64,000 bases of DNA, taken from contig NZ_OOHN01000008.1 of assembly GCF_900323545.1 (NCBI RefSeq), forward strand, positions 79,940 to 143,939, read 5' to 3'. The DNA is from Actinomyces sp. Marseille-P3109. Its GTDB lineage: Bacteria > Actinomycetota > Actinomycetes > Actinomycetales > Actinomycetaceae. The notes under the pieces are model-generated. The model worked only from the letters and a program-made list of their open reading frames with translations. It made no database searches and was not told where the DNA came from. Both the position numbers and the translations under genes were made by a program. Positions 35,107 through 43,601 of this stretch are shown here, one piece after another. Positions within the stretch are counted from its first letter, which is position 1, and each line of letters opens with the position of its first letter.

Positions 35107-36023
35107 CCGACCTGCCCTCCACCGAGCTGAACGCCGGCGCCGGACCGGCCGCCTCCGAGGCTCGGCTGGCCGCCCGGGGAGCGACCATCGCCTACGAGCG
35201 CCACGTGGTCTCCCGTGACCTCGACGTCGACATCCCGGCCGGCGTCTTCACCGCCATCGTCGGGCCCAACGCCTGCGGCAAGTCCACGCTGCTGCGCGCC
35301 CTGGCCCGGCTGCACCGGCCCGCCCGGGGCGCGGTGCTGCTCGACGGCGCCGACATCGCCGGCCTGGGCACCAAGGACGTGGCCCGACGGGTCGGTCTGC
35401 TGCCCCAGAGCGCCGTCGTGCCCGGCGGCATGCTGGTGCGCGACCTCGTGGCCCGCGGCCGCTTCCCCCACCAGGGCATGTTCCGCCAGTGGTCGCGGGA
35501 CGACAGGACGGCCGTCGAGGAGGCCATGGAGATGGTGGGGGTCACCGAGCTGGCCGCCCGCCCCGTCGACGAGCTCAGCGGCGGACAGCGCCAGCGCGTA
35601 TGGATCGCCCTGGCCCTGGCCCAGGGCACCGAGGCGATCCTCCTGGACGAGCCCACCACCTTCCTCGACCTGGCTCACCAGGTCGACATCCTCCAGCTGT
35701 GCCGACGCCTCAACGCCGACGGGCGCACGGTCGTGGCGGTCCTGCACGACCTCAACCAGGCCGCGCGCTGCGCCGAGCACATGATCGTCATGCACGACGG
35801 CCGGGTCCGCATCACCGGCTCCCCGCGTCGGATCCTCACTGAGGACCTCATCGAGGAGGTCTTCGGACTGGCGGCCGTCATCGCCCCCGATCCGGTGGCC
35901 GGCACCCCCATGGTGGTGCCCATCCGCCCCGCCCCACAGCCCTCTGCCGAGCGCGCCTCGGCAGGAACCAGCCCGACTGCTCGCTCCCAGCAGGACGGAC
36001 CAGAAAGGAACACAGACAGATGA
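35103..36023 (+). CDS. Iron-siderophore ABC transporter ATP-binding protein
   Basis: ATPase of 306 residues of the FepC/FhuC group. Walker A is unusual: G-P-N-A-C-G-K-S-T with Cys before Gly-Lys, a form common in ferric siderophore ATPases. The Q-loop is L-L-P-Q-S-A-V-V-P, the signature L-S-G-G-Q-R-Q-R and Walker B I-L-L-D-E-P-T-T-F-L-D-L, followed by L-H-D-L-N-Q-A-A-R. A disordered Ser/Ala/Pro tail of about 40 residues ends the protein. GTG start overlaps the preceding gene; the stop overlaps the lipoprotein start as ATGA. Confidence 0.95.
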   Translation: MTDLPSTELNAGAGPAASEARLAARGATIAYERHVVSRDLDVDIPAGVFTAIVGPNACGKSTLLRALARLHRPARGAVLLDGADIAGLGTKDVARRVGLLPQSAVVPGGMLVRDLVARGRFPHQGMFRQWSRDDRTAVEEAMEMVGVTELAARPVDELSGGQRQRVWIALALAQGTEAILLDEPTTFLDLAHQVDILQLCRRLNADGRTVVAVLHDLNQAARCAEHMIVMHDGRVRITGSPRRILTEDLIEEVFGLAAVIAPDPVAGTPMVVPIRPAPQPSAERASAGTSPTARSQQDGPERNTDR

Positions 36024-37096
36024 ACGCATCCACGCGGCGCCCCCGCCGCTTGAGACAGGGACTCGTCGCCGTCGTCGCCATGGTGCTGAGCACCGGCCTG
36101 GCGGCCTGCGGCTCCTCCAGCTCGACCTCCACCTCAACTGCCGCAGGCTCCGCGGGTACCTCCGGTGCCGCCTCGGCCGGAGCCTCCGCCGAGGCCACCT
36201 GGCCGGTCACCATCAAGGGGGACGACGGCGTCGACGTCGAGATCAAGTCCGAGCCCAAGAGCATCGTGTCCACCTCCGTGACGCTGACCGGCTCGCTCCT
36301 GGCCGTCGACGCCCCGGTGGTCGCCTCGACGCCGGCCAAGAAGAAGGACGACAAGACCGACGACAACGGCTTCTTCGCCCAGTGGTCCAAGCAGGCCTCC
36401 GACAAGGGGGTCAAGGCCATCGACGGTACCGAGGACAACCTGGCCCAGACGGTGGCGGGCGACAACCCCGACCTCATCGTCGTGGCCAAGACGGGGCAGG
36501 ACTCGGCCATCAAGGTGGTCGACAGCCTGCGCCAGCTCGAGGTCCCGGTCCTCGTCATCGACTACGGCTCGCACTCCTGGCAGGACGTGACCAAGACCCT
36601 TGGCCAGGCCACTGGCCGTCAGGCCAAGGCCGACTCCGTCATCAAGGACTACACCACCAGGGCTGAGAAGGCCAAGAGCGCCATCTCGGTCCCGCAGGGG
36701 TCGACGTCGGTCTTCACCGTCCCCGGGGACGGCACCAAGGGAGCCAACGCCTTCACCGAGGAGGCCCCGCAGGTCCAGCTCCTCAAGGACCTGGGCTTCA
36801 CCATCGCCACCGTCCCCGACGACGTCAAGGGCGACCAGTCCATGGGCGAGCGCAAGGACATCGTCCAGCTCTCGCCCGAGAACGTCCAGGCGGGACTGAC
36901 CGGTGAGAACTGGGTGGTCATCGCCGCCGATGAGACCGCGAAGACCGCCGTCACCAGCAATGAGACCTTCAGCTCGGCAGCCCCGGTGACCGGCGGCAAG
37001 GTGCAGTACATGCCGCCCTCGTCCTTCCGCCTGGACTACTACTCGGCCCTCGAGATGCTCGACGCCGTCCAGAAGGCCTACCCCAAGGCCTCCTGA
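36020..37096 (+). CDS. Iron-siderophore substrate-binding lipoprotein (FepB-like)
   Basis: Extracellular binding protein of 358 residues. A basic and hydrophobic signal leads to the lipobox L-A-A-C with Cys30 as the lipid-modified residue, then a Ser/Thr/Ala linker. The mature part has the class III binding-protein pattern: I-V-S-T-S-V-T-L-T-G-S-L-L-A-V, N-P-D-L-I-V-V-A and a long central helix. It is longer around residue 110 than most FepB proteins because of a Lys/Asp-rich stretch. It closes the operon and a strong hairpin follows 30 bp later. The exact siderophore is not predictable. Confidence 0.92.
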   Translation: MNASTRRPRRLRQGLVAVVAMVLSTGLAACGSSSSTSTSTAAGSAGTSGAASAGASAEATWPVTIKGDDGVDVEIKSEPKSIVSTSVTLTGSLLAVDAPVVASTPAKKKDDKTDDNGFFAQWSKQASDKGVKAIDGTEDNLAQTVAGDNPDLIVVAKTGQDSAIKVVDSLRQLEVPVLVIDYGSHSWQDVTKTLGQATGRQAKADSVIKDYTTRAEKAKSAISVPQGSTSVFTVPGDGTKGANAFTEEAPQVQLLKDLGFTIATVPDDVKGDQSMGERKDIVQLSPENVQAGLTGENWVVIAADETAKTAVTSNETFSSAAPVTGGKVQYMPPSSFRLDYYSALEMLDAVQKAYPKAS

Positions 37097-37125
37097 GCCG
37101 CTGATGACCCGAGCGTCAACGCGCT

Positions 37126-37154
37126 GGTGCCCCGGGCTCTCGGCCCGGGGCACC
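37126..37154 (+). terminator. Hairpin terminator after the siderophore operon
   Basis: Perfect 12-bp stem GGTGCCCCGGGC/GCCCGGGGCACC with a 5-nt loop, without a T-tract. It lies between convergent genes and may serve both. Confidence 0.7.
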
Positions 37155-37276
37155 GCACATGATGATGACGTCGAAAGGTCCGTTCCCTCTCCAGGAGCGC
37201 AGGGACTCGCGATGATCTGAGACTCCCTCGATCTGGGGGTATCGCGGCCGTCACGCGCTGCTCGGGCGTGGGCCCG

Positions 37277-38830
37277 TCAGCCCCAGGCGACCGAGTAGTA
37301 CTGAGTCTCCTGGAACTCGCGGATCCCCTCGCGCGCGCCCTCGCGCCCGATGCCGGACTGCTTGACGCCGCCGAAGGGTGCGGCGGGATCGGACACGAGC
37401 CCGCGGTTGACACCGACCATCCCGACCTCCATGCGCTCGGCCAGGCGCAGCGCCCACCCGAGGTCGCGGGAGAAGACGTAACCCGACAGCCCGTAGTCCG
37501 TGTCATTGATCCACGTCAGCAACTCGTCCTCATCATCCCACGTGACGATCGGGGCGACGGGACCGAAGATCTCGGTGCGCACGATCTCCGCGTCGGGGGC
37601 GACGTTCGTGAGGACCCGCACCGGCATGAACGCCCCTGGAGAGCCCTTGGGCCAGGAGGATTCGGCGTACACGACGGCGCCCCCGGCCACCGCCCCGTCC
37701 ACCAGGGCGTTGATCTTGTCACGGGCATGCGTCGTCACCATGGGGCCGATCTGGTTCGCCTTGTCCGCCAGAGGCGGACCGACCCTCAGGTCGCGGACGA
37801 CCGCGGAGAACTTCTCGGTGAACTCCTGGGCGACGTCCTGGTGGATGTAGAAGCGGTTGGCGGCGGTGCAGGCCTCGCCACCGCCTCTGAGCTTGGCCTG
37901 AACGGCACCCGTCACTGCGGCGTCGATATCGGCGTCGGCCGCCACGACGAAGGGAGCGTTCCCCCCGAGCTCCATGGATGACACCAGTACCTTCTCCGCC
38001 GCCTGCCTCATGAGCACACGACCGACCTGGGTCGAGCCGGTGAAGGAGACGGCTCGGACCCGGGGGTCCTCGAGCCACGTCGTCGACACCTCCGCGGAAC
38101 GGCTCGAGGGCACGATGTTCACCACGCCCGCGGGCACGCCGGCCTGCAGGATCAGGTGCCCCAGTGCTACCGCTGTCAGAGGCGTGAGGGACGCCGGGCG
38201 GAGCACCACTGTGCACCCGGCGGCGAGGGCCGGGGCGATCTTGCGGGTCCCCATCGCCGCAGGGAAGTTCCAGGGGGTGATCATGGCGACCACCCCGATC
38301 GGCCGGTGAGTGACGATCGTCCGAGTCCCACCCGCCGGGGAGGAGCCGAAACCGCCTTCGGTGCGCACCGCCTCCTCGGAGAACCATCGGAAGAACTCCG
38401 CTGCGTAGAGGACCTCCGCCCTGGCATCCTCCAGCGACTTGCCGTTCTCAGCACTGATGAGCACCGCGAGCTCATCGGCCCGTTCCACCATGAGGCCGAA
38501 CAGGGTCCGCAGCAGCTCCGCGCGTTGCCGGGGCGGGGTGGCGCTCCATGCCGGCAGCGCCTCGGAGGCGGCGTCGACGGCGCGCGCGGCGTCCGCCGGA
38601 GTCGCGTCCGTGCAGCGCGCGAACACGGCGTTGCTGGCGGGATCGACGACGTCGAACGTTCCCCCGTCGGACGCGGCGATCATCCGCCCGCCCAGGAGCA
38701 TTCCCTCCTCGGGGTGGATCCTGCGCAGGTAGTCGGCCAGAGCCGGGTGGGCTCCGAAGGTCGTGTACGTCGCTGCCGCCGCTGTGTCAGCCGCTGCAGA
38801 GGCCGTCGCGCTGGGTCTTGTGTCAGCCAT
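37277..38830 (-). CDS. gabD: Succinate-semialdehyde dehydrogenase (GabD-like)
   Basis: Aldehyde dehydrogenase of 517 residues that probably oxidises succinate semialdehyde to succinate with NAD(P)+. After an Ala/Thr-rich leader of about 40 residues the fold is complete: W-N-F-P-A, the coenzyme loop F-T-G-S-T-Q-V-G, general base in M-E-L-G-G-N-A-P and nucleophile Cys in G-E-A-C-T-A-A-N-R. ATG 38830 is preferred for AGGGAG upstream. It is the last gene of a gabT-gdh-gabD operon. The specific substrate is inferred from the neighbours; the ALDH class is certain. Confidence 0.9.
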   Translation of the reverse strand: MADTRPSATASAAADTAAAATYTTFGAHPALADYLRRIHPEEGMLLGGRMIAASDGGTFDVVDPASNAVFARCTDATPADAARAVDAASEALPAWSATPPRQRAELLRTLFGLMVERADELAVLISAENGKSLEDARAEVLYAAEFFRWFSEEAVRTEGGFGSSPAGGTRTIVTHRPIGVVAMITPWNFPAAMGTRKIAPALAAGCTVVLRPASLTPLTAVALGHLILQAGVPAGVVNIVPSSRSAEVSTTWLEDPRVRAVSFTGSTQVGRVLMRQAAEKVLVSSMELGGNAPFVVAADADIDAAVTGAVQAKLRGGGEACTAANRFYIHQDVAQEFTEKFSAVVRDLRVGPPLADKANQIGPMVTTHARDKINALVDGAVAGGAVVYAESSWPKGSPGAFMPVRVLTNVAPDAEIVRTEIFGPVAPIVTWDDEDELLTWINDTDYGLSGYVFSRDLGWALRLAERMEVGMVGVNRGLVSDPAAPFGGVKQSGIGREGAREGIREFQETQYYSVAWG

Positions 38831-38869
38831 GGTTGTGCTCCCTGAGTATCGACTCTCGCCTGTCACGCA

Positions 38870-40120
38870 TCACGGGTAGAGGCCACGGGAGACGTGGGCC
38901 TCGGCCACGCGCTTGACTGCCATCGTCGTCGCCGCAGTGCGCAGTGAGAGACCGTGATCCCGCGAGAAGTCCGTGACCTCGTTCCAGGCCCTGTCCATCT
39001 TGGTACGGAGACGCTCGTTGACCTCCTTCTCGGTCCACCAGTAGGACTGGTTGGCCTGCACCCACTCGAAGTAGGACACGATGACGCCGCCGGCGTTGGC
39101 GAGAATATCCGGAACGACCAGGATCCCCTTGTCCGCCAGGATCGCGTCGGCCGTGGGCGTCGTCGGGCCGTTGGCACCCTCGACGACCAGCTTGGCATCG
39201 ATCGCCGGCGCGGTCTGCTCGGTGATGACCCCCTCGACCGCCGCAGGGACGATCACGTCGCAGGGAACTGTGAAGAGCTCGGTCGGAGGGATCGGATCCG
39301 CGCCGGGGAACCCGGTGATGGCGCCGGTCTCATCCACGAAGGTCTCGAGCGCGGGGATGTCGATGCCCTTGTCGTTGCGAATCGTGCTGTAGACGTCCGC
39401 CACGGCCAGGATCTTCACACCCGCCTCATGGAGGAAGCGGGCAGTGCCCCGACCGACCTTGCCGAAGCCCTGAACGACCGCGGTGGCCTGCGAAGGATTC
39501 AGGCCTATGCTCTCCATCGCGTTGAGAGCGGAGTAGACGACGCCGCGGGAGGTGGCTGCGGCCCGACCCTGCGATCCGCCGAGATTGACGGGCTTGCCCG
39601 TGACGGTCCCCAGCACGGTGTGTCCCGTGGACACCGAGTAGGTGTCCATCATCCAAGCCATGGTCTGCTCGTCGGTCCCCATATCGGGGGCGGGGATGTC
39701 CTTGCCGGGCCCGATCAGAGGGATCAGCTCCGAGGTGTAGCGCCGGGTCAGGCGCTCGAGCTCTCTTTCCGAGTGGGCCTGCGGGTCGACCTGGACCCCG
39801 CCCTTCGCACCGCCGTACGGCAGATCGAGAAGAGCGCACTTCCATGTCATCCACATGGCCAGCGCCCGCACCTCGTCGAGGTCCACGTGGGGGGAGTAAC
39901 GGATCCCTCCCTTCGCCGGGCCACGAGAGATGTTGTGCTGGACGCGGTGCCCGATAAGCAGCTCCATCGTGCCGTCGTCGCGTCGCAGCGGAATGGAGAC
40001 CGTCACCTCCTTACGGGCGGTTTCGAGCATGCGGCGCATTCCCTCGTCAAAGCCGAGGAACTGGATCGCCTCGGCGAGCTGCGTGCGAGCATCAGTGAGG
40101 GGATGATGGGTCGAGGACAT
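38870..40120 (-). CDS. gdhA: Glutamate dehydrogenase
   Basis: Protein of 416 residues, the size of hexameric catabolic-type enzymes. It interconverts glutamate and 2-oxoglutarate plus ammonium. Visible family parts are G-P-A-K-G-G-I-R-Y, the catalytic Lys in G-G-A-K-G-G, D-I-P-A-P-D-M-G-T, the dinucleotide loop G-F-G-K-V-G and the closing G-A-N-G-P-T-T. Glu/Leu/Phe/Val dehydrogenases share the fold, but glutamate is the natural choice beside gabT because it regenerates 2-oxoglutarate. It lies between gabT and gabD on the same strand, 39 bp before gabD. GAGGTAGCT precedes the ATG. Confidence 0.92.
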   Translation of the reverse strand: MSSTHHPLTDARTQLAEAIQFLGFDEGMRRMLETARKEVTVSIPLRRDDGTMELLIGHRVQHNISRGPAKGGIRYSPHVDLDEVRALAMWMTWKCALLDLPYGGAKGGVQVDPQAHSERELERLTRRYTSELIPLIGPGKDIPAPDMGTDEQTMAWMMDTYSVSTGHTVLGTVTGKPVNLGGSQGRAAATSRGVVYSALNAMESIGLNPSQATAVVQGFGKVGRGTARFLHEAGVKILAVADVYSTIRNDKGIDIPALETFVDETGAITGFPGADPIPPTELFTVPCDVIVPAAVEGVITEQTAPAIDAKLVVEGANGPTTPTADAILADKGILVVPDILANAGGVIVSYFEWVQANQSYWWTEKEVNERLRTKMDRAWNEVTDFSRDHGLSLRTAATTMAVKRVAEAHVSRGLYP

Positions 40121-40200
40121 TGAGCTACCTCCTGGGCTGGTCGGGTGGAGGATCGTGATCTGAGGCCGTGACGGCCTTGAGACGTGGTCGGAAGATGAGG

Positions 40201-41523
40201 TCAGGACTGGGCTCGGAGCGCCTGCTCAAGGATCTCCATGCCCTCGGTGAACAGCTCGTCCGGCATGGTGAGCGGTGGCAGCAGGCGGATGACATTGCCG
40301 TAGGTGCCGCAGGTGAGCAGTATCAGGCCGCGTGAGCGTGCGGCCTCCGCGACGGCGGCGGTCAGTGCCGCGTCGGGCTCCTGCGAGACGGGGTCGACGA
40401 GCTCGAGAGCCATCATGGCGCCCTTGCCCCGGACATCGCCGATGCGTGGGTCCTCCGCCTTCCACCGCTCCATCAGGCGGATGCCGGTCTCACCAATCGT
40501 GCGGGCCCGTTTAAGGAGGTCGTGCTCCTCGATCATGTCCAGTGTCGCCAGGGCGGCGGCGCAGGCCAGGGGATTGCCGCAGTAGGTACCGCCGAGGGCG
40601 CCCGGTCCGGCGGAGTCCATGATCTCGGCTGAACCGGTGACTGCTGACAACGGCGTGCCCCCGGCCAGGCCCTTGGCGGTCGTCACCAGATCGGGGACGA
40701 CTCCCTCGTGCTCGCAGGCGAACCATGCCCCGGTGCGGGCGATTCCCGATTGGATCTCGTCGGCGATGAAGACCACGCCATTGTCAAGGCACCAGCGCCG
40801 GAGCGCGGTGAGAAAGCCGGGTGCCGGGACGATGAACCCGCCTTCGCCCTGAACGGGTTCGATGATGACGGCGGCGACGAAGGACGCCCCTACCTGCTTC
40901 TCGATCTGATCGATCGTGCGCTCGGCGGCGGCCTCGCCGTCCAGCCCGTCGCGGTACGGGTAGGAGCCGGGGACCCGGTAGATCTCTGGGGCGAAGGGAC
41001 CGAAGCCGCCCTTGTAGGGGGAGACCTTGGCTGTCAGTCCCATGGTCAGGGACGTGCGTCCGTGGAAGGCATGGTCGAAGCAGACGACGGCCTGGCGGCC
41101 GGTGTGCTTGCGGGCGAGCTTGATGGCATTCTCGACGGCCTCCGCCCCGGAGTTGAACAGCGCGGTCTTCTTCGGGAAGTCGCCCGGGGTCAGGGTGTTC
41201 AGGCGTTCGGCGACTTCGACGTATCCGGCGTACCTTGTGACGGCGAAGGAGGTGTGCGTCAGGTTCTCGGCCTGCTCCTGGATCGCAGCGACGACGGGGG
41301 CCGCCGCGCCTCCCACGGTTGTGACCGCGATGCCTGATCCGAAGTCGATGAGACGGTTGCCGTCCACGTCCTCCAGGACGCCGCGGTCCGTGCGCCGTGC
41401 GAATGTCGGCATGGCGGCTGTCAGGGCGCGCGGGAGCGCGGTACCGGCGCGTTCGTCGAGGGCGCGGGCCTCGGGACCGGGCAGAGGAGTGGCGAGATGA
41501 AGGGTCTGGGGCAGCGTTGCCAT
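40201..41523 (-). CDS. gabT: 4-aminobutyrate transaminase (GabT-like)
   Basis: PLP enzyme of 440 residues that moves the amino group of GABA to 2-oxoglutarate, giving succinate semialdehyde and glutamate. Class III features are N-S-G-A-E-A-V-E-N-A-I-K-L-A-R, F-H-G-R-T, E-P-V-Q-G-E-G-G, the D-E-I-Q-S-G segment and the PLP lysine in T-A-K-G-L-A-G-G. ATG 41523 has GTGAGGTCCAC upstream; a longer frame to 41616 would cover the promoter. It is the first gene of the minus-strand operon and diverges from the PucR gene across an 8-bp inverted repeat. Confidence 0.92.
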   Translation of the reverse strand: MATLPQTLHLATPLPGPEARALDERAGTALPRALTAAMPTFARRTDRGVLEDVDGNRLIDFGSGIAVTTVGGAAAPVVAAIQEQAENLTHTSFAVTRYAGYVEVAERLNTLTPGDFPKKTALFNSGAEAVENAIKLARKHTGRQAVVCFDHAFHGRTSLTMGLTAKVSPYKGGFGPFAPEIYRVPGSYPYRDGLDGEAAAERTIDQIEKQVGASFVAAVIIEPVQGEGGFIVPAPGFLTALRRWCLDNGVVFIADEIQSGIARTGAWFACEHEGVVPDLVTTAKGLAGGTPLSAVTGSAEIMDSAGPGALGGTYCGNPLACAAALATLDMIEEHDLLKRARTIGETGIRLMERWKAEDPRIGDVRGKGAMMALELVDPVSQEPDAALTAAVAEAARSRGLILLTCGTYGNVIRLLPPLTMPDELFTEGMEILEQALRAQS

Positions 41524-41657
41524 GTGGACCTCACAGTGTGTCGTGACGGGGCGGAGGTCTGCAGCGGAACAGAGCCTCCGGGATGTCGTAGAAACGTGCT
41601 CGGCTTTGAGTTCCACCTCAGGTTATGCCCGCCCTTGGGGCCGAGCACCTAGGCATA

Positions 41658-41686
41658 ATGCACAGAATGTCATGAATCCTGTGCAT
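41658..41686. promoter_or_regulatory. Probable PucR operator between gabT and pucR
   Basis: Inverted repeat ATGCACAG-N13-CTGTGCAT, perfect over 8 bp, in the 192 bp between the divergent starts. Similar half-sites (CTGTGTAT near 43382 and AGTGCATG near 43438) stand before patD. Confidence 0.5.
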
Positions 41687-41715
41687 AGCGCATAGAAGAG
41701 TGTTTGAATCCAGGC

Positions 41716-43296
41716 ATGCTGATGGTGTCGGATCTCATGGATCGAGCGGACCTGGGGGTTCGCGCGGTGCTCCTGCCCGTACCGAGCGCCGCGGTCACGT
41801 GGGTCGTCGCGACCGAGCTCCTCCAGCCGGCTTCCTACCTCGAGGGCGGTGAGCTCGTTCTCACGACAGGCCTCGTCATGGCGGATGCCGAGGCGGACAC
41901 ATGGCGGGAGTACGTGGTCTCACTGGTCGAGGCGGGAGTCGCCGCGCTCGGACTGGGAACCGGCATCGTCTTCGACGCCGTGCCCGAGGACCTGCGCGAG
42001 GCCTGCCGGATCGGGCGGCTCAATCTCCTCGAGGTCCCCCTCGAGGTCTCCTTCGCCTCCATCAGCCGTGAGGTGGGGGCCATGCTTCAGGCGACCGGGC
42101 CCGATGGCGGTGCCGAGGGGGCGGGCGATGAGGAGACCCTGGTCCTGCAGCAGCTGACGCGCGCAGCCGCCAAGGACAACCAGAGCGCGATCATGCGCGC
42201 CCTGGCCTCGATCCTCCGGGGGGAGGTGTCCCTGAGGGACGCCACGGGACGCACCGTGGTCGGCCCCTTCGGTCCAGCGGCTCCGGGAGTCGACGACGAG
42301 GTTGCCGAGTGCATCGACAGGATTCGTCCGGCAGGGATGCGAGGGGCCGGGGCGTTGGGGCTCGGCGAGATGCGCTTGGTCGTTCGACCGGTCGGCATCA
42401 CCGGTGAGCCTGAGAGCTACCTGGCGACCGTTCATCGGGAGACGCTCACGCGTGCCCAGACTCTGGGAGTCGATCTGGCCTGGTCGTTCCTGAATCTCAT
42501 CGCCGAGTCCTCCAAGGCGTTCACCGGATGGCTCCTCCAGCTCGTGGGAGCGGCTGCCGAGCATCTCCTGGCGGGCGAGGTCGTGCAGGGACTGGCCCTG
42601 GCCGACCAGGCCCAGGATCTCGTCCGCAAGCGCCTCCCATCTCCGGCGCGGCGGTTGATGAGCGGTACCGGCGGCGGTCATCAGTGGCGCGTGATCTGTC
42701 TCGAGGGCGGCGGTGCCGCCGTTGCCGGGCTCTCCTCGGCGCTGGCCAGACTGCTCGTCGAGAGACGGGGGTCTCCGGCGGGAGAGGGTCTTCTGTGGCG
42801 CACGGACCGGGACGGGACCCGTCTGACGATCCTCGGGGAGGCCGAGCACGTTCCCGCGCTTCTCGAGGACGACCGTGTCGCGCCATGGGCGGGGCGGATG
42901 CGGATCGGGGTCAGCGGCTCTGCCGGCATCGCCGACCTGCCGCGGGCCGCACAGCAGGCGCTGTCCGTCTGCACCGGTGCTCGGCAGGTCGGACAGGCGG
43001 TGCGCTGGGAGGACTCGGGGCCGCCGTCGGTCACGGATCTGCTTGACCAGGACAAGGCCCGCGCCTTCGCCCGCGCTCGCCTCAGGGGCGTTGCCGAGCA
43101 GCCTGAGCTGCTCGAGCTGCTGGAGATCTACCTCAGCGAGGCAGGGGCGGTTCAGCGCATCGCCGAGCGTCTGGGGGTGCATCGCAACTCGGTCGCCGCA
43201 CGCCTCGTACGCCTGCGCCGGGCGCTCGGCGTCGACATCGAGGACGCCGAGCAGCGGGCAAATTTGTGGATTGCGTCATATTTTTTGAAGAAGTGA
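41716..43296 (+). CDS. PucR family transcriptional regulator
   Basis: Regulator of 526 residues. The N-terminal PucR domain (about 1-120) has S-Y-L-E-G-G-E-L-V-L-T-T-G and the C-terminal HTH_30 region has I-A-E-R-L-G-V-H-R-N-S-V-A-A-R-L. A GGDEF-like middle part (CdaR type) carries no catalytic motif. ATG 41716 is chosen; ATG 41722 is nearly as good and a TTG at 41704 is less likely. Relatives activate catabolic operons for purines, amino acids or GABA when they sense the substrate. Its place between the two arms of the GABA module suggests that it controls both. Confidence 0.9.
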   Translation: MLMVSDLMDRADLGVRAVLLPVPSAAVTWVVATELLQPASYLEGGELVLTTGLVMADAEADTWREYVVSLVEAGVAALGLGTGIVFDAVPEDLREACRIGRLNLLEVPLEVSFASISREVGAMLQATGPDGGAEGAGDEETLVLQQLTRAAAKDNQSAIMRALASILRGEVSLRDATGRTVVGPFGPAAPGVDDEVAECIDRIRPAGMRGAGALGLGEMRLVVRPVGITGEPESYLATVHRETLTRAQTLGVDLAWSFLNLIAESSKAFTGWLLQLVGAAAEHLLAGEVVQGLALADQAQDLVRKRLPSPARRLMSGTGGGHQWRVICLEGGGAAVAGLSSALARLLVERRGSPAGEGLLWRTDRDGTRLTILGEAEHVPALLEDDRVAPWAGRMRIGVSGSAGIADLPRAAQQALSVCTGARQVGQAVRWEDSGPPSVTDLLDQDKARAFARARLRGVAEQPELLELLEIYLSEAGAVQRIAERLGVHRNSVAARLVRLRRALGVDIEDAEQRANLWIASYFLKK

Positions 43297-43601
43297 CGGC
43301 CCGTCGTCTCGCATGTGGGTGACTTTTCCCTGCGTTGGCGCGGTTCTTCGAAGCGTGGAACGTGACGTTCGACATACTTGACTGTGTATGTTTACCATGT
43401 TTGCGTCACATAGGACCTTAGCCCGCCTTGTGTCCGCAGTGCATGGGGCGCGTGGGACGCCAGCGGCGATGTAGCCGGCATGGGTCCTGTGTGAGCTTGG
43501 GCAGCAGAGGCCTGAGCCGTCTCAATTTTTATTTTTCGACTCTCGACGCCTCTCAGCTCGACGCTGATGTCCCGCCAACCCCAAGAAGCAGAGTGATTCA
43601 C
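43297..43601. other. Intergenic region before patD
   Basis: About 305 bp, relatively AT-rich, with a T-rich stretch at about 43524-43538. TTGACT at about 43378 could be a -35 element. An open frame through this part reads into patD but has no start signal or family likeness. Confidence 0.4.
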
